This document shows positions 8,868 to 17,276 of a stretch of 64,000 nt of DNA, piece by piece. The first letter of the stretch is position 1; the number at the start of each line of letters is the position of its first letter. The DNA comes from DAITBA01 sp036824005. Its GTDB lineage: Bacteria > Pseudomonadota > Gammaproteobacteria > Burkholderiales > Rhodocyclaceae. The notes beneath the pieces were generated by a model, which saw only the letters and a list, made by a program, of their open reading frames with translations, ran no database searches and had not been told where the DNA came from. Made by a program: the position numbers and the translations under genes. Where the stretch lies: positions 1 through 64,000 of the forward strand of contig DAITBA010000008.1 of the NCBI GenBank assembly GCA_036824005.1, read 5' to 3'.

Positions 8868-9339
8868 GCGGGCCGCGCTCCGCCGCCATCGGCGCTTGCT
8901 GGCCGGCGCTGTTCTGGTGGCCGGCGCTGTTCTGGTGGCCGGCCTCGGAGTTGCATTGCCGGCATGGACGGCCGATTTCGGCCGGCAGAATTACATTCAG
9001 CATTGCGCCGGCTGCCACGGGATGGACGGAAGCGGCAGTCCGGAGAACGGGGTGCCGAACATGAAAGGTGCGGTCGGCCACTTCCTGCGGCTGCCAGAGG
9101 GGCGTGCTTTTCTCATCCAGGTTCCGGGCACCTCCCAGGCGCTGCTCAAAGATGCCGAGATTGCCGAGTTGCTGAACTGGATGGTGGCGCACTTCAGCAA
9201 GGATGAAATTCCGCCGGCATTCACGCCTTACACAAAGGATGAAGTGGCGACGTTTCGCACCGCGAAGCTTAACGACGTGATGGGCACGCGGCGGGAAGTG
9301 CTGCGCAAGTTGCGCGACATGGGCATAACGATCAATTGA
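8848..9339 (+). CDS. periplasmic cytochrome c of the amine dehydrogenase operon
   Basis: A 163-residue c-type cytochrome. An N-terminal export/anchor segment (about residues 18-42) is followed by one haem motif, HCAGCH, near residue 53. It overlaps the light-chain gene by 20 bases, so it is almost certainly co-translated and is a likely electron acceptor for the TTQ enzyme in place of azurin or amicyanin, neither of which is seen here. The leader contains an exact 18-base tandem duplication (8903-8938) that repeats GAVLVA. A long basic C-terminal helix closes the protein. Confidence 0.82.
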   Translation: MSPKNDKRAALRRHRRLLAGAVLVAGAVLVAGLGVALPAWTADFGRQNYIQHCAGCHGMDGSGSPENGVPNMKGAVGHFLRLPEGRAFLIQVPGTSQALLKDAEIAELLNWMVAHFSKDEIPPAFTPYTKDEVATFRTAKLNDVMGTRREVLRKLRDMGITIN

Positions 9340-9412
9340 CGGCGCCGCCGCGCGACCGGCGCCTGCGGCGGCAGGGGCAAGGCGGCGGCCACGGGAGGAG
9401 GGGAGTACGACA

Positions 9413-10795
9413 ATGGCTTACGGGAGACCACTTATGGGAACATTCAGTCGGCTTGCAGTTGCCGTGGCACTTGCACTGGCGGGTGGGCATGCCTATTCCG
9501 CCACGGAGCAGGAAGCGGCGAAGCTGGGCAAGGAGTTGACGCCCACCGGTGCCGAAAAGGCCGGCAACAAGGAGGGCACGATTCCTGAGTGGACTGGCGG
9601 CGACATGAAGGCGCCGGCCGGCTGGAAGCCGGGACAGGTGCGCCCTGATCCTTATGCCTCCGACAAGCCGCTATATTCCATCGACGCGTCGAATGTGGAC
9701 AAGTACAAGGACAAGCTCTCCGAGGGGCAGATCGCACTCATCAAAACGCTCAAGGGCTACCGCATGGATGTCTATCCGACGCGGCGCTCCTGCGGCTACC
9801 CGGATTTTGTCTACGAGCGCACCAAGGCTAACGCCACGACCGCCAAACTCGCTGCCAATGGCTATGACATCGGCAGCGCCGCCGCGGCGGGACTGCCGTT
9901 TCCGATACCACACAGTGGCATCGAAGCGATGTGGAACCACAAGCTGCGCTGGATCGGCGAGGGGCGTATCGAGCGCTATGCCACCATCTTTTCCCAGCCC
10001 AAGGGCGGCGACTTCGTGCCCCTGGTGCAGGATCAATGGACGCTGACGCCCAACGGCAATCCCAAGGCCAAGACCATCGCCGAAGCGGAGGGCATCGAGT
10101 ACAAGCTGATGAACGAGGTGGTGTCACCGGCAGCCCGCGTCGGCGAACTGATCCTGATTCACTACTTCCTCGACCGGCCGAACGACGCCTGGCTGTATTT
10201 CCCGGGCCAGCGCCGGGTGCGGCGCTCGCCGACCTTCGCCTACGACAACCCGGTGCCGGGCTACGAAAACCTGCTCATGGTGGACCAGTACCCGATGTTC
10301 TCGGGACAGCTCGACCGCTACGACTGGAAGCTGGTCGGCAAGCAGGAGATGTACATCCCCTACAACACCTACAAGTTCAACGATACCTCGCGCAAGTTCA
10401 AGGACGTCTTCGGGCCGGAGTACGCCAATCGCGACCTGATCCGCTACGAGCTGCATCGCGTGTGGAAGATCGAGGCGACACTCAAATCGGGCATGCGCCA
10501 TCTCTTTCCCAAGCGCACCTTCTACCTCGACGAGGACACCTGGATGAACGTGGTGCAGGATCTCTACGACGCCCAAGGCAAGATCTGGCGCCTCATGGAG
10601 TCCTACCCCTACGCGGCCTGGGAGCTGCCGGCCTGCGTCTATCAGGGCTACATCAGCTATGACCTGAACGTCGGTCGCTACATGGCGGACAACATGCCCC
10701 AGGAAGGCAAGGTCGACTGGCTTGCCGGTCGCGAGGGGCGCATCGATCCGAAGAAGTTCGATGCCGATGAAATGCGCCGCGTCGGCAGTCGCTGA
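9413..10795 (+). CDS. DUF1329 outer-membrane-associated lipoprotein-like protein
   Basis: A 460-residue exported protein of the DUF1329 family (LolA/LolB-like fold predicted for the family). The signal peptide covers about residues 1-30 (LAVAVALALAGGHAYSA). Family features seen are the early EWTGG-type segment, the LIKTLKGYRMDVYPTRRSC region and the FPGQRRVRRSP segment. A GGGAGGAGGGG stretch precedes the ATG. DUF1329 genes typically pair with DUF1302, as here 34 bases downstream, and with an RND protein. The set is believed to handle hydrophobic compounds or their products across the envelope; its actual cargo is unknown. Confidence 0.85.
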   Translation: MAYGRPLMGTFSRLAVAVALALAGGHAYSATEQEAAKLGKELTPTGAEKAGNKEGTIPEWTGGDMKAPAGWKPGQVRPDPYASDKPLYSIDASNVDKYKDKLSEGQIALIKTLKGYRMDVYPTRRSCGYPDFVYERTKANATTAKLAANGYDIGSAAAAGLPFPIPHSGIEAMWNHKLRWIGEGRIERYATIFSQPKGGDFVPLVQDQWTLTPNGNPKAKTIAEAEGIEYKLMNEVVSPAARVGELILIHYFLDRPNDAWLYFPGQRRVRRSPTFAYDNPVPGYENLLMVDQYPMFSGQLDRYDWKLVGKQEMYIPYNTYKFNDTSRKFKDVFGPEYANRDLIRYELHRVWKIEATLKSGMRHLFPKRTFYLDEDTWMNVVQDLYDAQGKIWRLMESYPYAAWELPACVYQGYISYDLNVGRYMADNMPQEGKVDWLAGREGRIDPKKFDADEMRRVGSR

Positions 10796-10828
10796 CGCAC
10801 GAGCGGGCAATATTCGGGAGGAGCTACC

Positions 10829-12766
10829 ATGTACAGCATGAAATGCAATTTCACCCGCAAGCGCGGCACGCTCATCGTTACCTATGCTATCGGGGTGGGA
10901 AGTGTGCTGGCTGCCGGACCTGCTGGCGCATTCCGGTTCGAAACCGAAGGCGGGTTGCAGGGCAGTTTCGATTCGACCATTTCCTATGGCATCCAGGTAC
11001 GTGCCCAGAAGCAGGCTGCCGACAACATCGGCAACGACAACGGCGGCAACTATCCGGTCACCGGTGCCAGCGGCGAGCGCATCCATGGCCCGGGTGGCGG
11101 CGCGGCCAGCAACCCGGATTTCAACATCCTCAATGGCGATGACGGCAACCTGAACTACAACCGTGGCGACATTACCTCGGCGGCGCTCAAGGGCACCCAC
11201 GAACTGGGACTGAAGTGGGGCGATGGCTGGAAGGCGCTCGGGCGCGCCACCTGGGTCTATGACCACAAGGTGGACGACACGCGCGCCATTGCGCTGAGCT
11301 CCGACGCCAAGGATCTTGCCGCCCACAACATCACGCTGCTCGACCTGTGGTTGTCCAAGGACTTTAAGATGTTCGGCGGTCAGCCGGCGACGCTCAAGCT
11401 CGGCAATCAGGTTATCAGTTGGGGCGAGGACATCTTCATCATCGGCGGCGTGAACTCGATCAACGCCATCGACCTGCGCAAGTTCCACACGCCCGGTACC
11501 CAGCTCAAGGAAGTGTTCCGCCCGGCGCCGATGCTCTACCTCAACGCGGGCGTGACCGATACGGTCAACGTCGAGGCCTACTACCAGTTCCGCTGGAACG
11601 GCTTCCAGTTCGATCCGGTGGGCACCTTCTTCTCCGGCGCCGATGTCGTCGGCAAGGGCCAGCGTCCGGCCTTCGCCCCGAGCAGCTTCGCGCTGTGCGG
11701 CTCGACGGCGCCCTTCACCTGCGGCGATGGGCTGCGCACGCCACCGATTCCCGGCGCAAACATCGTGCCGATCGAGCGGCCCGATCTGACGCCGCCGAAC
11801 ACCCGGCAATACGGCATGGCGCTGCGTCTGAAGCCGAAGGGCATGGACGCGGAATTCACGGCCTACTACATCCGCTATCACGACAAGCTGCCGTTCACCT
11901 CCTTCACCTTCGACGCCAACAACAGCTCGATCCTGAATCCGGTGAGCACGGCCAACCTGCTCGGACTCTCGTATTTCAACGAATACGGCAAGGACAAGAA
12001 CCTGTTCGGCCTGTCCATGAGCACCAAGCTCGGGCCGGTGGCCGTGGGCGCGGAGATCTCCTATCGTCCGAAAGAATCCGTTGCCATCGACCCGACGGTG
12101 CCGACCCCGGCCGGGCTGGCCGGCGCGTTCGCCCTTCCGTTCGCCGGTCTGGCCGCGGGCTCCAAGGCAATGCAGTACAGCGTCATGGATGGCGTCAGTT
12201 GCGGGCTCGGCACCGGTGATGCCTTCACGCCCGGTCCCGGCAAGGCCTTCGACCCGGCGACCTGCCGCACAACGGTGCGCGGCTATGTCGAGGAAAAGAA
12301 GTGGCAGGCGCACCTGACCGGCTTCTACTTCATCGAGGTCAACTCGCCCATGGGCACGCTCATGCGCGGTCTCGGCGCGGCGGAAGGATATGTCCTTGCA
12401 GAGGCCGCGGTCACGCACTATCCCAAACTCGATCCGGCCAACATCCCTTACCTGATCTTCCCCAGCTACGAGGTGCCGACCAAGACGTCCTGGGGCTACG
12501 TGGTCGAGGTCGGCATGACTTATCCGGACGCCTTCCTGGGCCTCAACGTCACGCCGCAGATAGACTTCGTACATGACGTCAAGGGGATTTCGCCGAATAC
12601 GCTGCCCTTCGTCGAGGGGCGGAAATCCTTCTTCTTCGGACTCAATTTCGACCGCAAGAGCGTCTGGAAGGGGCAGATCGGCTACACCACTTTTTGGGGC
12701 GGTGGCATCTCGAACATCCTGCGCGACCGGGACTTCTTCACCGCCAGCATCTCCTACGCATTCTGA
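10829..12766 (+). CDS. DUF1302 outer-membrane beta-barrel protein
   Basis: A 645-residue DUF1302 family protein. A leader ending near residue 35 (SVLAAGPAGA) is followed by FRFETEGGLQGSFDSTISYG, the characteristic family opening. The body shows alternating polar/hydrophobic strands and ends in ...DFFTASISYAF, with a C-terminal aromatic typical of outer-membrane barrels. It probably forms a channel for a hydrophobic substrate together with the DUF1329 protein upstream and the RND protein downstream. A clear GGAGG site precedes ATG 10829. Confidence 0.87.
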   Translation: MYSMKCNFTRKRGTLIVTYAIGVGSVLAAGPAGAFRFETEGGLQGSFDSTISYGIQVRAQKQAADNIGNDNGGNYPVTGASGERIHGPGGGAASNPDFNILNGDDGNLNYNRGDITSAALKGTHELGLKWGDGWKALGRATWVYDHKVDDTRAIALSSDAKDLAAHNITLLDLWLSKDFKMFGGQPATLKLGNQVISWGEDIFIIGGVNSINAIDLRKFHTPGTQLKEVFRPAPMLYLNAGVTDTVNVEAYYQFRWNGFQFDPVGTFFSGADVVGKGQRPAFAPSSFALCGSTAPFTCGDGLRTPPIPGANIVPIERPDLTPPNTRQYGMALRLKPKGMDAEFTAYYIRYHDKLPFTSFTFDANNSSILNPVSTANLLGLSYFNEYGKDKNLFGLSMSTKLGPVAVGAEISYRPKESVAIDPTVPTPAGLAGAFALPFAGLAAGSKAMQYSVMDGVSCGLGTGDAFTPGPGKAFDPATCRTTVRGYVEEKKWQAHLTGFYFIEVNSPMGTLMRGLGAAEGYVLAEAAVTHYPKLDPANIPYLIFPSYEVPTKTSWGYVVEVGMTYPDAFLGLNVTPQIDFVHDVKGISPNTLPFVEGRKSFFFGLNFDRKSVWKGQIGYTTFWGGGISNILRDRDFFTASISYAF

Positions 12767-12842
12767 GTCCGTCACGCGGGCAGGCCAGGCGGTCTGCCCG
12801 CCCGTCTAGCCGCCGCGCATCACCTGTCCCCGAGAGCAGCGC

Positions 12843-15203
12843 ATGATCGCCACGCTCGTCAGAAGACTCGAAGCGCTGTTCTTCGGTTTTCGCGTTGCCA
12901 CCCTCGTGGTACTGGGTATCGTTACCGTCGTCATGGCGCTGTTCGCTGCGCAGTTGCGCATGGACGCCGGGTTCGACAAGCAGCTGCCGACCGGGCACGA
13001 ATACACGGACACGTTCTTCCAGTACCGCGACATGCTCTTCGGCGCCAACCGCCTGATGGTGGCGGTTCACGCGCGCAAGGGCGACATATGGAACCCGCAG
13101 TTCCTCCGTCGCCTGCACGACGTCACCCAGGCAGTGCTGTACATGCCGGGTGTGGACCGGCGCACGGTATCGTCGCTGTGGACGCCGAATACGCGCGTGC
13201 TGCAGATCACAGAGGAGGGCTTCAAGGCGCGCGACGTCATCGGCGGTGATGTCACGCCCGAGAAGCTGGATGCCAAGAACATCGAGCAAATTCGCGAGAA
13301 CGTCATCCTCGGCGGCTATGCCGGCAGCCTGGTGGCCAACGACTCCTCGGGCGCCATGGTGGTCGCCGATCTGCTCGACGAGGATCCGCGCACCAAGCTG
13401 AAGACCGACTATATCGAACTGGGCAAGCGCATCGAACAGGAAATCCGCGACAAGTTCGAGGACGACCGGGTCGAGATCCAGATCATCGGCTTCGCCAAGC
13501 AGATCAGCGACATCGCGGAAGGCGCGAAGACGGTGGTGGTGTTTTTCGGCGTTGCCTTTGTGCTGACCGCACTGGCTGTGTATTGGTACTGCCGCTCGTG
13601 GACGTTCACCTTCGTTGCGCTCGTCTGCTCGCTGGTATCGCTGGTTTGGCAGTTCGGCACGCTGCGCCTGCTCGGCTACGGCCTGGATCCCCTGGCGGTG
13701 CTGGTGCCCTTCCTGGTGTTCGCCATCGGCGTGTCCCACGGCGTGCAGCAGGTGAACTACATCTCCCGGGAGTTCTGCGCCGGCAAGACACTCTACGATG
13801 CGGCGCGCTCCAGCTTCACCGGCCTGCTCATTCCGGGAACCATGGCACTGGTCACCGCGTTCGTCGGTTTCGCCACGCTCGTTCTCGTTCCGATCCCGAT
13901 GATCCGGGAGTTGTCGATCACCGCCTCCATCGGGGTGGCGTACAAGATCGTCACGAACCTCGTCATGCTGCCTGTGCTTGCGTCGTTCTTCCGCTTCGGG
14001 CCGGACTACGTCGCGCGGATCACGCAGTTGCGCGAAAAGCGCGAACGTTGGATGGCTCTGCTGGATCACATGGCGGAGAAGAGGTTCGCCTTCCTCGGCA
14101 CGGCGTTGTGCGTCGCCGTTTTCGTCGTTGCCTACTGGCAGAGCACCGGCCGCCATATCGGCTATCTCAAGCCGGGCGCGCCGGAGCTGCGCGAGGATGC
14201 GCGCTACAACCGCGACGCCGTGGCGATCGTGGACAAGTTCGGTCTCGGCCTTGATGTGCTGACCATCGTGAACGAAGTGCCGGAGGATGGTTGCTACGAC
14301 TTCAAGCGCATGAGCTATCTCGACGACTTCACTTGGTACATGGTCAACGTGCCGGGGGTAACCAGCGCGATATCGCTGCCGGGTCTGGTGAAGGTGGGCG
14401 CCTACGGCTTCAACGAAGGCAATCCCAAATGGTTCGCCCTGCCGCGGGATGCGCGCTCGATGGCGAGCTTTGTCGGACTGGCGGGAGAAGGCTCGGGATT
14501 GTACGATCCGCGCTGTACCGTGCTGCCGATCAACGTCTATCTGGCCGACCACAAGGCGACGACGATCAAGGCGGTCATGGCGGCCGCCAAGCGCTACCGG
14601 GCCGAGCACGTCGACGATACGGTGAAGGTGAGGCTCGCCAGCGGCAATGTCGGCGTCCAGGCGGCGACCAACGAGGTGCTGGAACGCACCGAGCTGCCGA
14701 TGATGTTCTACGTCTACGCCACCATCATCGCCCTGGTCTACCTCACCTATCGCGACTGGCGCGCCATGGTCGCCTGCTGCCTGCCGCTAACTCTGGCGAC
14801 GTTCCTCGGCTACTGGTTCATGAAGGAACTGGACATCGGCCTCACGGTGGCGACACTGCCGGTGATGGTCCTGGCCGTGGGCATCGGCGTCGACTATGCT
14901 TTCTACATTTATAACCGGCTGCAGATTCACCTCGCCGACGGCTTGCAGATCGAGGCGGCGTTCAAGCGCTCCCTGATCGAGACCGGCAATGCCACCATCT
15001 TTACCGCACTGACCCTGTCGATCGGGGTGGCCACCTGGGCGTTCTCGGAATTGAAATTCCAGGCCGACATGGGGCTGCTGCTGGCCTTCATGTTCATGAT
15101 CAACATGGTCATGGCGATCACGCTGCTGCCGGCGTTGGCCGTCGTGATAGACACGCTGATTCCGCGCCGCAGGCCGGTGCGCCGGCCATTTCTTGCCCAC
15201 TAA
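12843..15203 (+). CDS. RND/MMPL-family inner-membrane transporter
   Basis: A 786-residue RND superfamily protein (MMPL/hopanoid-transporter-like subgroup). One N-terminal helix (about residues 15-38) is followed by a periplasmic domain, five helices with the sterol-sensing-like GVSHGVQQVNYISREF segment, a second helix and periplasmic domain, and a final helix bundle with the GIGVDYAFYIYNRL motif that mirrors the first. Such proteins use the proton gradient to move lipophilic molecules. It follows DUF1302 by 76 bases on the same strand, completing a presumed trans-envelope machine. Substrate unknown; an aromatic or terpenoid-like compound is a guess from the general occurrence of the set. Confidence 0.88.
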   Translation: MIATLVRRLEALFFGFRVATLVVLGIVTVVMALFAAQLRMDAGFDKQLPTGHEYTDTFFQYRDMLFGANRLMVAVHARKGDIWNPQFLRRLHDVTQAVLYMPGVDRRTVSSLWTPNTRVLQITEEGFKARDVIGGDVTPEKLDAKNIEQIRENVILGGYAGSLVANDSSGAMVVADLLDEDPRTKLKTDYIELGKRIEQEIRDKFEDDRVEIQIIGFAKQISDIAEGAKTVVVFFGVAFVLTALAVYWYCRSWTFTFVALVCSLVSLVWQFGTLRLLGYGLDPLAVLVPFLVFAIGVSHGVQQVNYISREFCAGKTLYDAARSSFTGLLIPGTMALVTAFVGFATLVLVPIPMIRELSITASIGVAYKIVTNLVMLPVLASFFRFGPDYVARITQLREKRERWMALLDHMAEKRFAFLGTALCVAVFVVAYWQSTGRHIGYLKPGAPELREDARYNRDAVAIVDKFGLGLDVLTIVNEVPEDGCYDFKRMSYLDDFTWYMVNVPGVTSAISLPGLVKVGAYGFNEGNPKWFALPRDARSMASFVGLAGEGSGLYDPRCTVLPINVYLADHKATTIKAVMAAAKRYRAEHVDDTVKVRLASGNVGVQAATNEVLERTELPMMFYVYATIIALVYLTYRDWRAMVACCLPLTLATFLGYWFMKELDIGLTVATLPVMVLAVGIGVDYAFYIYNRLQIHLADGLQIEAAFKRSLIETGNATIFTALTLSIGVATWAFSELKFQADMGLLLAFMFMINMVMAITLLPALAVVIDTLIPRRRPVRRPFLAH

Positions 15204-15234
15204 TGGACTTGCGATGAATCCAGAAACGGCAGCT

Positions 15235-15354
15235 CACCACCAAGGACACCACGGACACCAAGCGATCCGGGGGGGTGTAGCGCAGACTTTGCCTACCCGA
15301 CGGGCGGGCGCCTCATCACGGAATCCGAATGCTATCTTCGTGTCCTTGGTGGTG
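15235..15354. repeat. 120-bp element with 15-bp terminal inverted repeats
   Basis: CACCACCAAGGACAC at 15235-15249 is repeated exactly as its reverse complement at 15340-15354. Between them lie a second ACGGACACCA copy and a GC-rich stretch. It sits in the 168-base gap between the RND and YCF48 genes. It resembles small dispersed intergenic repeats; without the rest of the genome the copy number is unknown. Confidence 0.6.
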
Positions 15355-15371
15355 GAAACGGGACTTCTACG

Positions 15372-16343
15372 ATGATGCGACGTTCACGCGTTGTCTCGCT
15401 TGTTGCCATGGCCAGCGCACTCGGTATGGTGCTTGCCGCCCAGCAGGCCGGCACGGCGCCGGAGCAGCCCGGCTACGCGCGCCAGGCGCCGCGCGCCGCC
15501 AAGAGTCTGCTGCTGCATGCAACCCGCGCAGGTAAGCGCATTGTCGCTGTCGGCGAGTTCGGCCATGTGCTGCTGAGCGACGACGAGGGCAAGGGCTGGC
15601 GCCAAGCGAAGTCGGTGCCCACGACGACCACCCTGACGGCGGTCACCTTCGTGGACGACAAGCATGGGTGGGCCGTCGGCCACGGCGGGCTGGTGCTGGC
15701 AAGCCGCGATGGTGGCGATACCTGGACGATTCAAACCGGCAAGCTCGAAGGCTCGGACAGTTTGTTCTCGGTGTGGTTCAGGGACGCCGAACGAGGCATG
15801 GCGGTCGGCCCGTACGGCTATGCCATTGGCACAGGCGATGGCGGCAAGTCCTGGGAGCAGGTCACCCTTGCCGAAGGCGAGGACGGTGAGCGCCATCTGA
15901 ATGGCATTTTCTCTGGGCCGCAGGGTCAGATCTTCGTCGCCGCCGAGGGCGGACGGGTGTTTCGCTCGGGCGACGACGGCAGGAGTTGGAAACTCATCTC
16001 GCTGCCTTACAAGGGTTCTATCTGGGGCGGGATGACCCTCAAGGACGGGGGCATTCTCGTTTGGGGCATGCGCGGCCATGCCCTGCTGTCCAGGGATGGT
16101 GGCGATACCTGGGCGGAGCTGCAGACGAGCACCGATCAGTCGCTCACCGGCGGTGCCGAACTGGACGGCGGCACTCTGGTGCTTGTCGGCGCAAATGGAA
16201 TCATGGCTTTTGGCGCCGCCAGCCAGCCGTTCAAGAGCATCGTGCGCGACGACCGGCAGTGTGCCACGGCGGTGCTTCCGGCTGGCCGGGGATTCTTGTT
16301 CTTCTATCAGGCGGGGGTGGCCGAGTTCGTGATGCCGCGGTAG
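15372..16343 (+). CDS. YCF48/BNR-repeat exported beta-propeller
   Basis: A 323-residue exported protein with Ycf48-like/BNR repeats. The leader is about residues 1-25. Repeats show WAVGHGG and SRDGGDTW units (several DGGxSW/DGGDTW Asp-boxes), which form a seven-bladed propeller related to the photosystem II assembly factor Ycf48. In bacteria such genes often follow RND/DUF1302/DUF1329 genes, as here, suggesting an accessory periplasmic subunit of that machine. It closes the long rightward run that begins with the amine dehydrogenase. Its 3' end and terminator are duplicated imperfectly at 19290-19394. Confidence 0.85.
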   Translation: MMRRSRVVSLVAMASALGMVLAAQQAGTAPEQPGYARQAPRAAKSLLLHATRAGKRIVAVGEFGHVLLSDDEGKGWRQAKSVPTTTTLTAVTFVDDKHGWAVGHGGLVLASRDGGDTWTIQTGKLEGSDSLFSVWFRDAERGMAVGPYGYAIGTGDGGKSWEQVTLAEGEDGERHLNGIFSGPQGQIFVAAEGGRVFRSGDDGRSWKLISLPYKGSIWGGMTLKDGGILVWGMRGHALLSRDGGDTWAELQTSTDQSLTGGAELDGGTLVLVGANGIMAFGAASQPFKSIVRDDRQCATAVLPAGRGFLFFYQAGVAEFVMPR

Positions 16344-16392
16344 AGTGCCTGTTGAGGCGAACACTCTCTCTACCAGCTCTTCCGATTTTCCG
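16288..16392. repeat. direct repeat copy 1 (3' end of YCF48 gene plus hairpin)
   Basis: These 105 bases match 19290-19394 in direct orientation with 11 differences by my count. The copy covers the last 18 codons of the YCF48 gene, its stop, the following hairpin and about 25 more bases. The two copies bracket a 2.9-kb accessory island. Confidence 0.8.
16342..16367 (+). terminator. hairpin after YCF48 gene
   Basis: AGAGTG-CCT pairs with AGG-(CGAA bulge)-CACTCT directly at the stop codon. The loop differs (GTTG here, GCCG in the copy at 19343) while both stems are kept, which supports a real RNA structure. No strong U-run follows, so a rho-independent role is only possible. Confidence 0.45.
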
Positions 16393-16621
16393 ACCCGGGC
16401 ACGGGATCCCTTGACCGGTTCGTTGTCTCGGAAGTCGGCATCGACGCCGTAGTCCCAGCGCGTCCATTCGGCCGCGATGCGCGTGGCCATCTCGTTGTCG
16501 GCATGCGAATGCGAGATGAGGTTGTCGTGAACCGGCTGAACCTGCACGTACTGTATCCCTTCGAAGAGTTGCCGCGAGCAAGCTCCTGACGCGAGTGTAG
16601 CGTTGCATTCTGTTTGGAACT

Positions 16622-17196
16622 TCAGCGGCTGTTCGCCCGAATGTCCTTGTGCAGGATGTCCTGTGTGCTCTTGGTCCAGATGAAAGGCTTTGGGTTGGTG
16701 TTGTGAAGAGCGACGTACTGCTTGATGGCGGCAGCCGCTCCCGGCACTCTGGCGAACACGCCGCGGCGCAGCCGCTCGGTGGTGATGTCACGAAAGAAGC
16801 GCTTCACCATGTTCAGCCACGACGCCGAGGTCGGCGTGAAATGCATGTTGAAGCGCGCATGCTTGGCCAGCCACTGCTGCACGGCCGGGTGTTTGCGCGC
16901 GGCGTAGTTGTTGACGATCAGATGCAGCGTCTTGTCTTTGGGCGTCTTGCGGTCGATCTTGCGCGCGCAGGAACGCCAACCACTGCGCGTGAGCGGCGGC
17001 TCTGGCACTGCCCGATGATCTGGCCGTCGAGCACGTCGAGCGCGGCGAACAAGGTAGTCGTGCCATTGCGCGTGTAGTCATTCGTCATGGTTGCCGCGCG
17101 CCTCTTTCTTAGCGGCAAGCCCGGTTGGGCGCGGTCCAGTGCCTGCACCTGGCTCTTGTCGTCGCACCAGCGCGTGTTCGTCGGGGCGAGTCGCAT
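16622..17196 (-). pseudogene. degenerate IS630-family transposase
   Basis: Pieces of one IS630-type DDE transposase are spread over several frames: CDDKSQVQALDRAQPGLPLR and MTNDYTRNGTTTLFAALDVLDG in one frame, AHAQWLAFLRAQDR in a second, and KTPKDKTLHLIVNNYAARKH through TPTSASWLN to NPKPFIWTK in a third. At least two frameshifts are needed to join them, and the N-terminal helix-turn-helix half is absent. The first catalytic Asp sits in DDKS and the later Asp is replaced in LIVNNYA (family usually LDNYA/VDNY). It is a dead remnant marking past insertion next to the tectonin gene. I did not find convincing terminal repeats. Confidence 0.85.
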
Positions 17197-17276
17197 GTAT
17201 TTCCTCCAACGCGATACAAGATATCGCATTGGAACGGGGCCAGTCTCTTCGTTTCCCTCAAGAACAGAACGCTACA

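Noticed and set aside
10124..12775. 883-codon open frame on the minus strand
   Set aside because: Exact antisense of the DUF1302 gene. High G+C leaves few stops; the translation is His/Arg/Val-rich with no domain, while the plus frame has a signal peptide and family motifs.
16348..16560. Minus-strand peptide (HDNLISHSHADNEMATRI and following) that reads like real protein
   Set aside because: It continues in antisense through the YCF48 gene, has no start signal and matches no family I know; it may be a coding remnant but I cannot support it.
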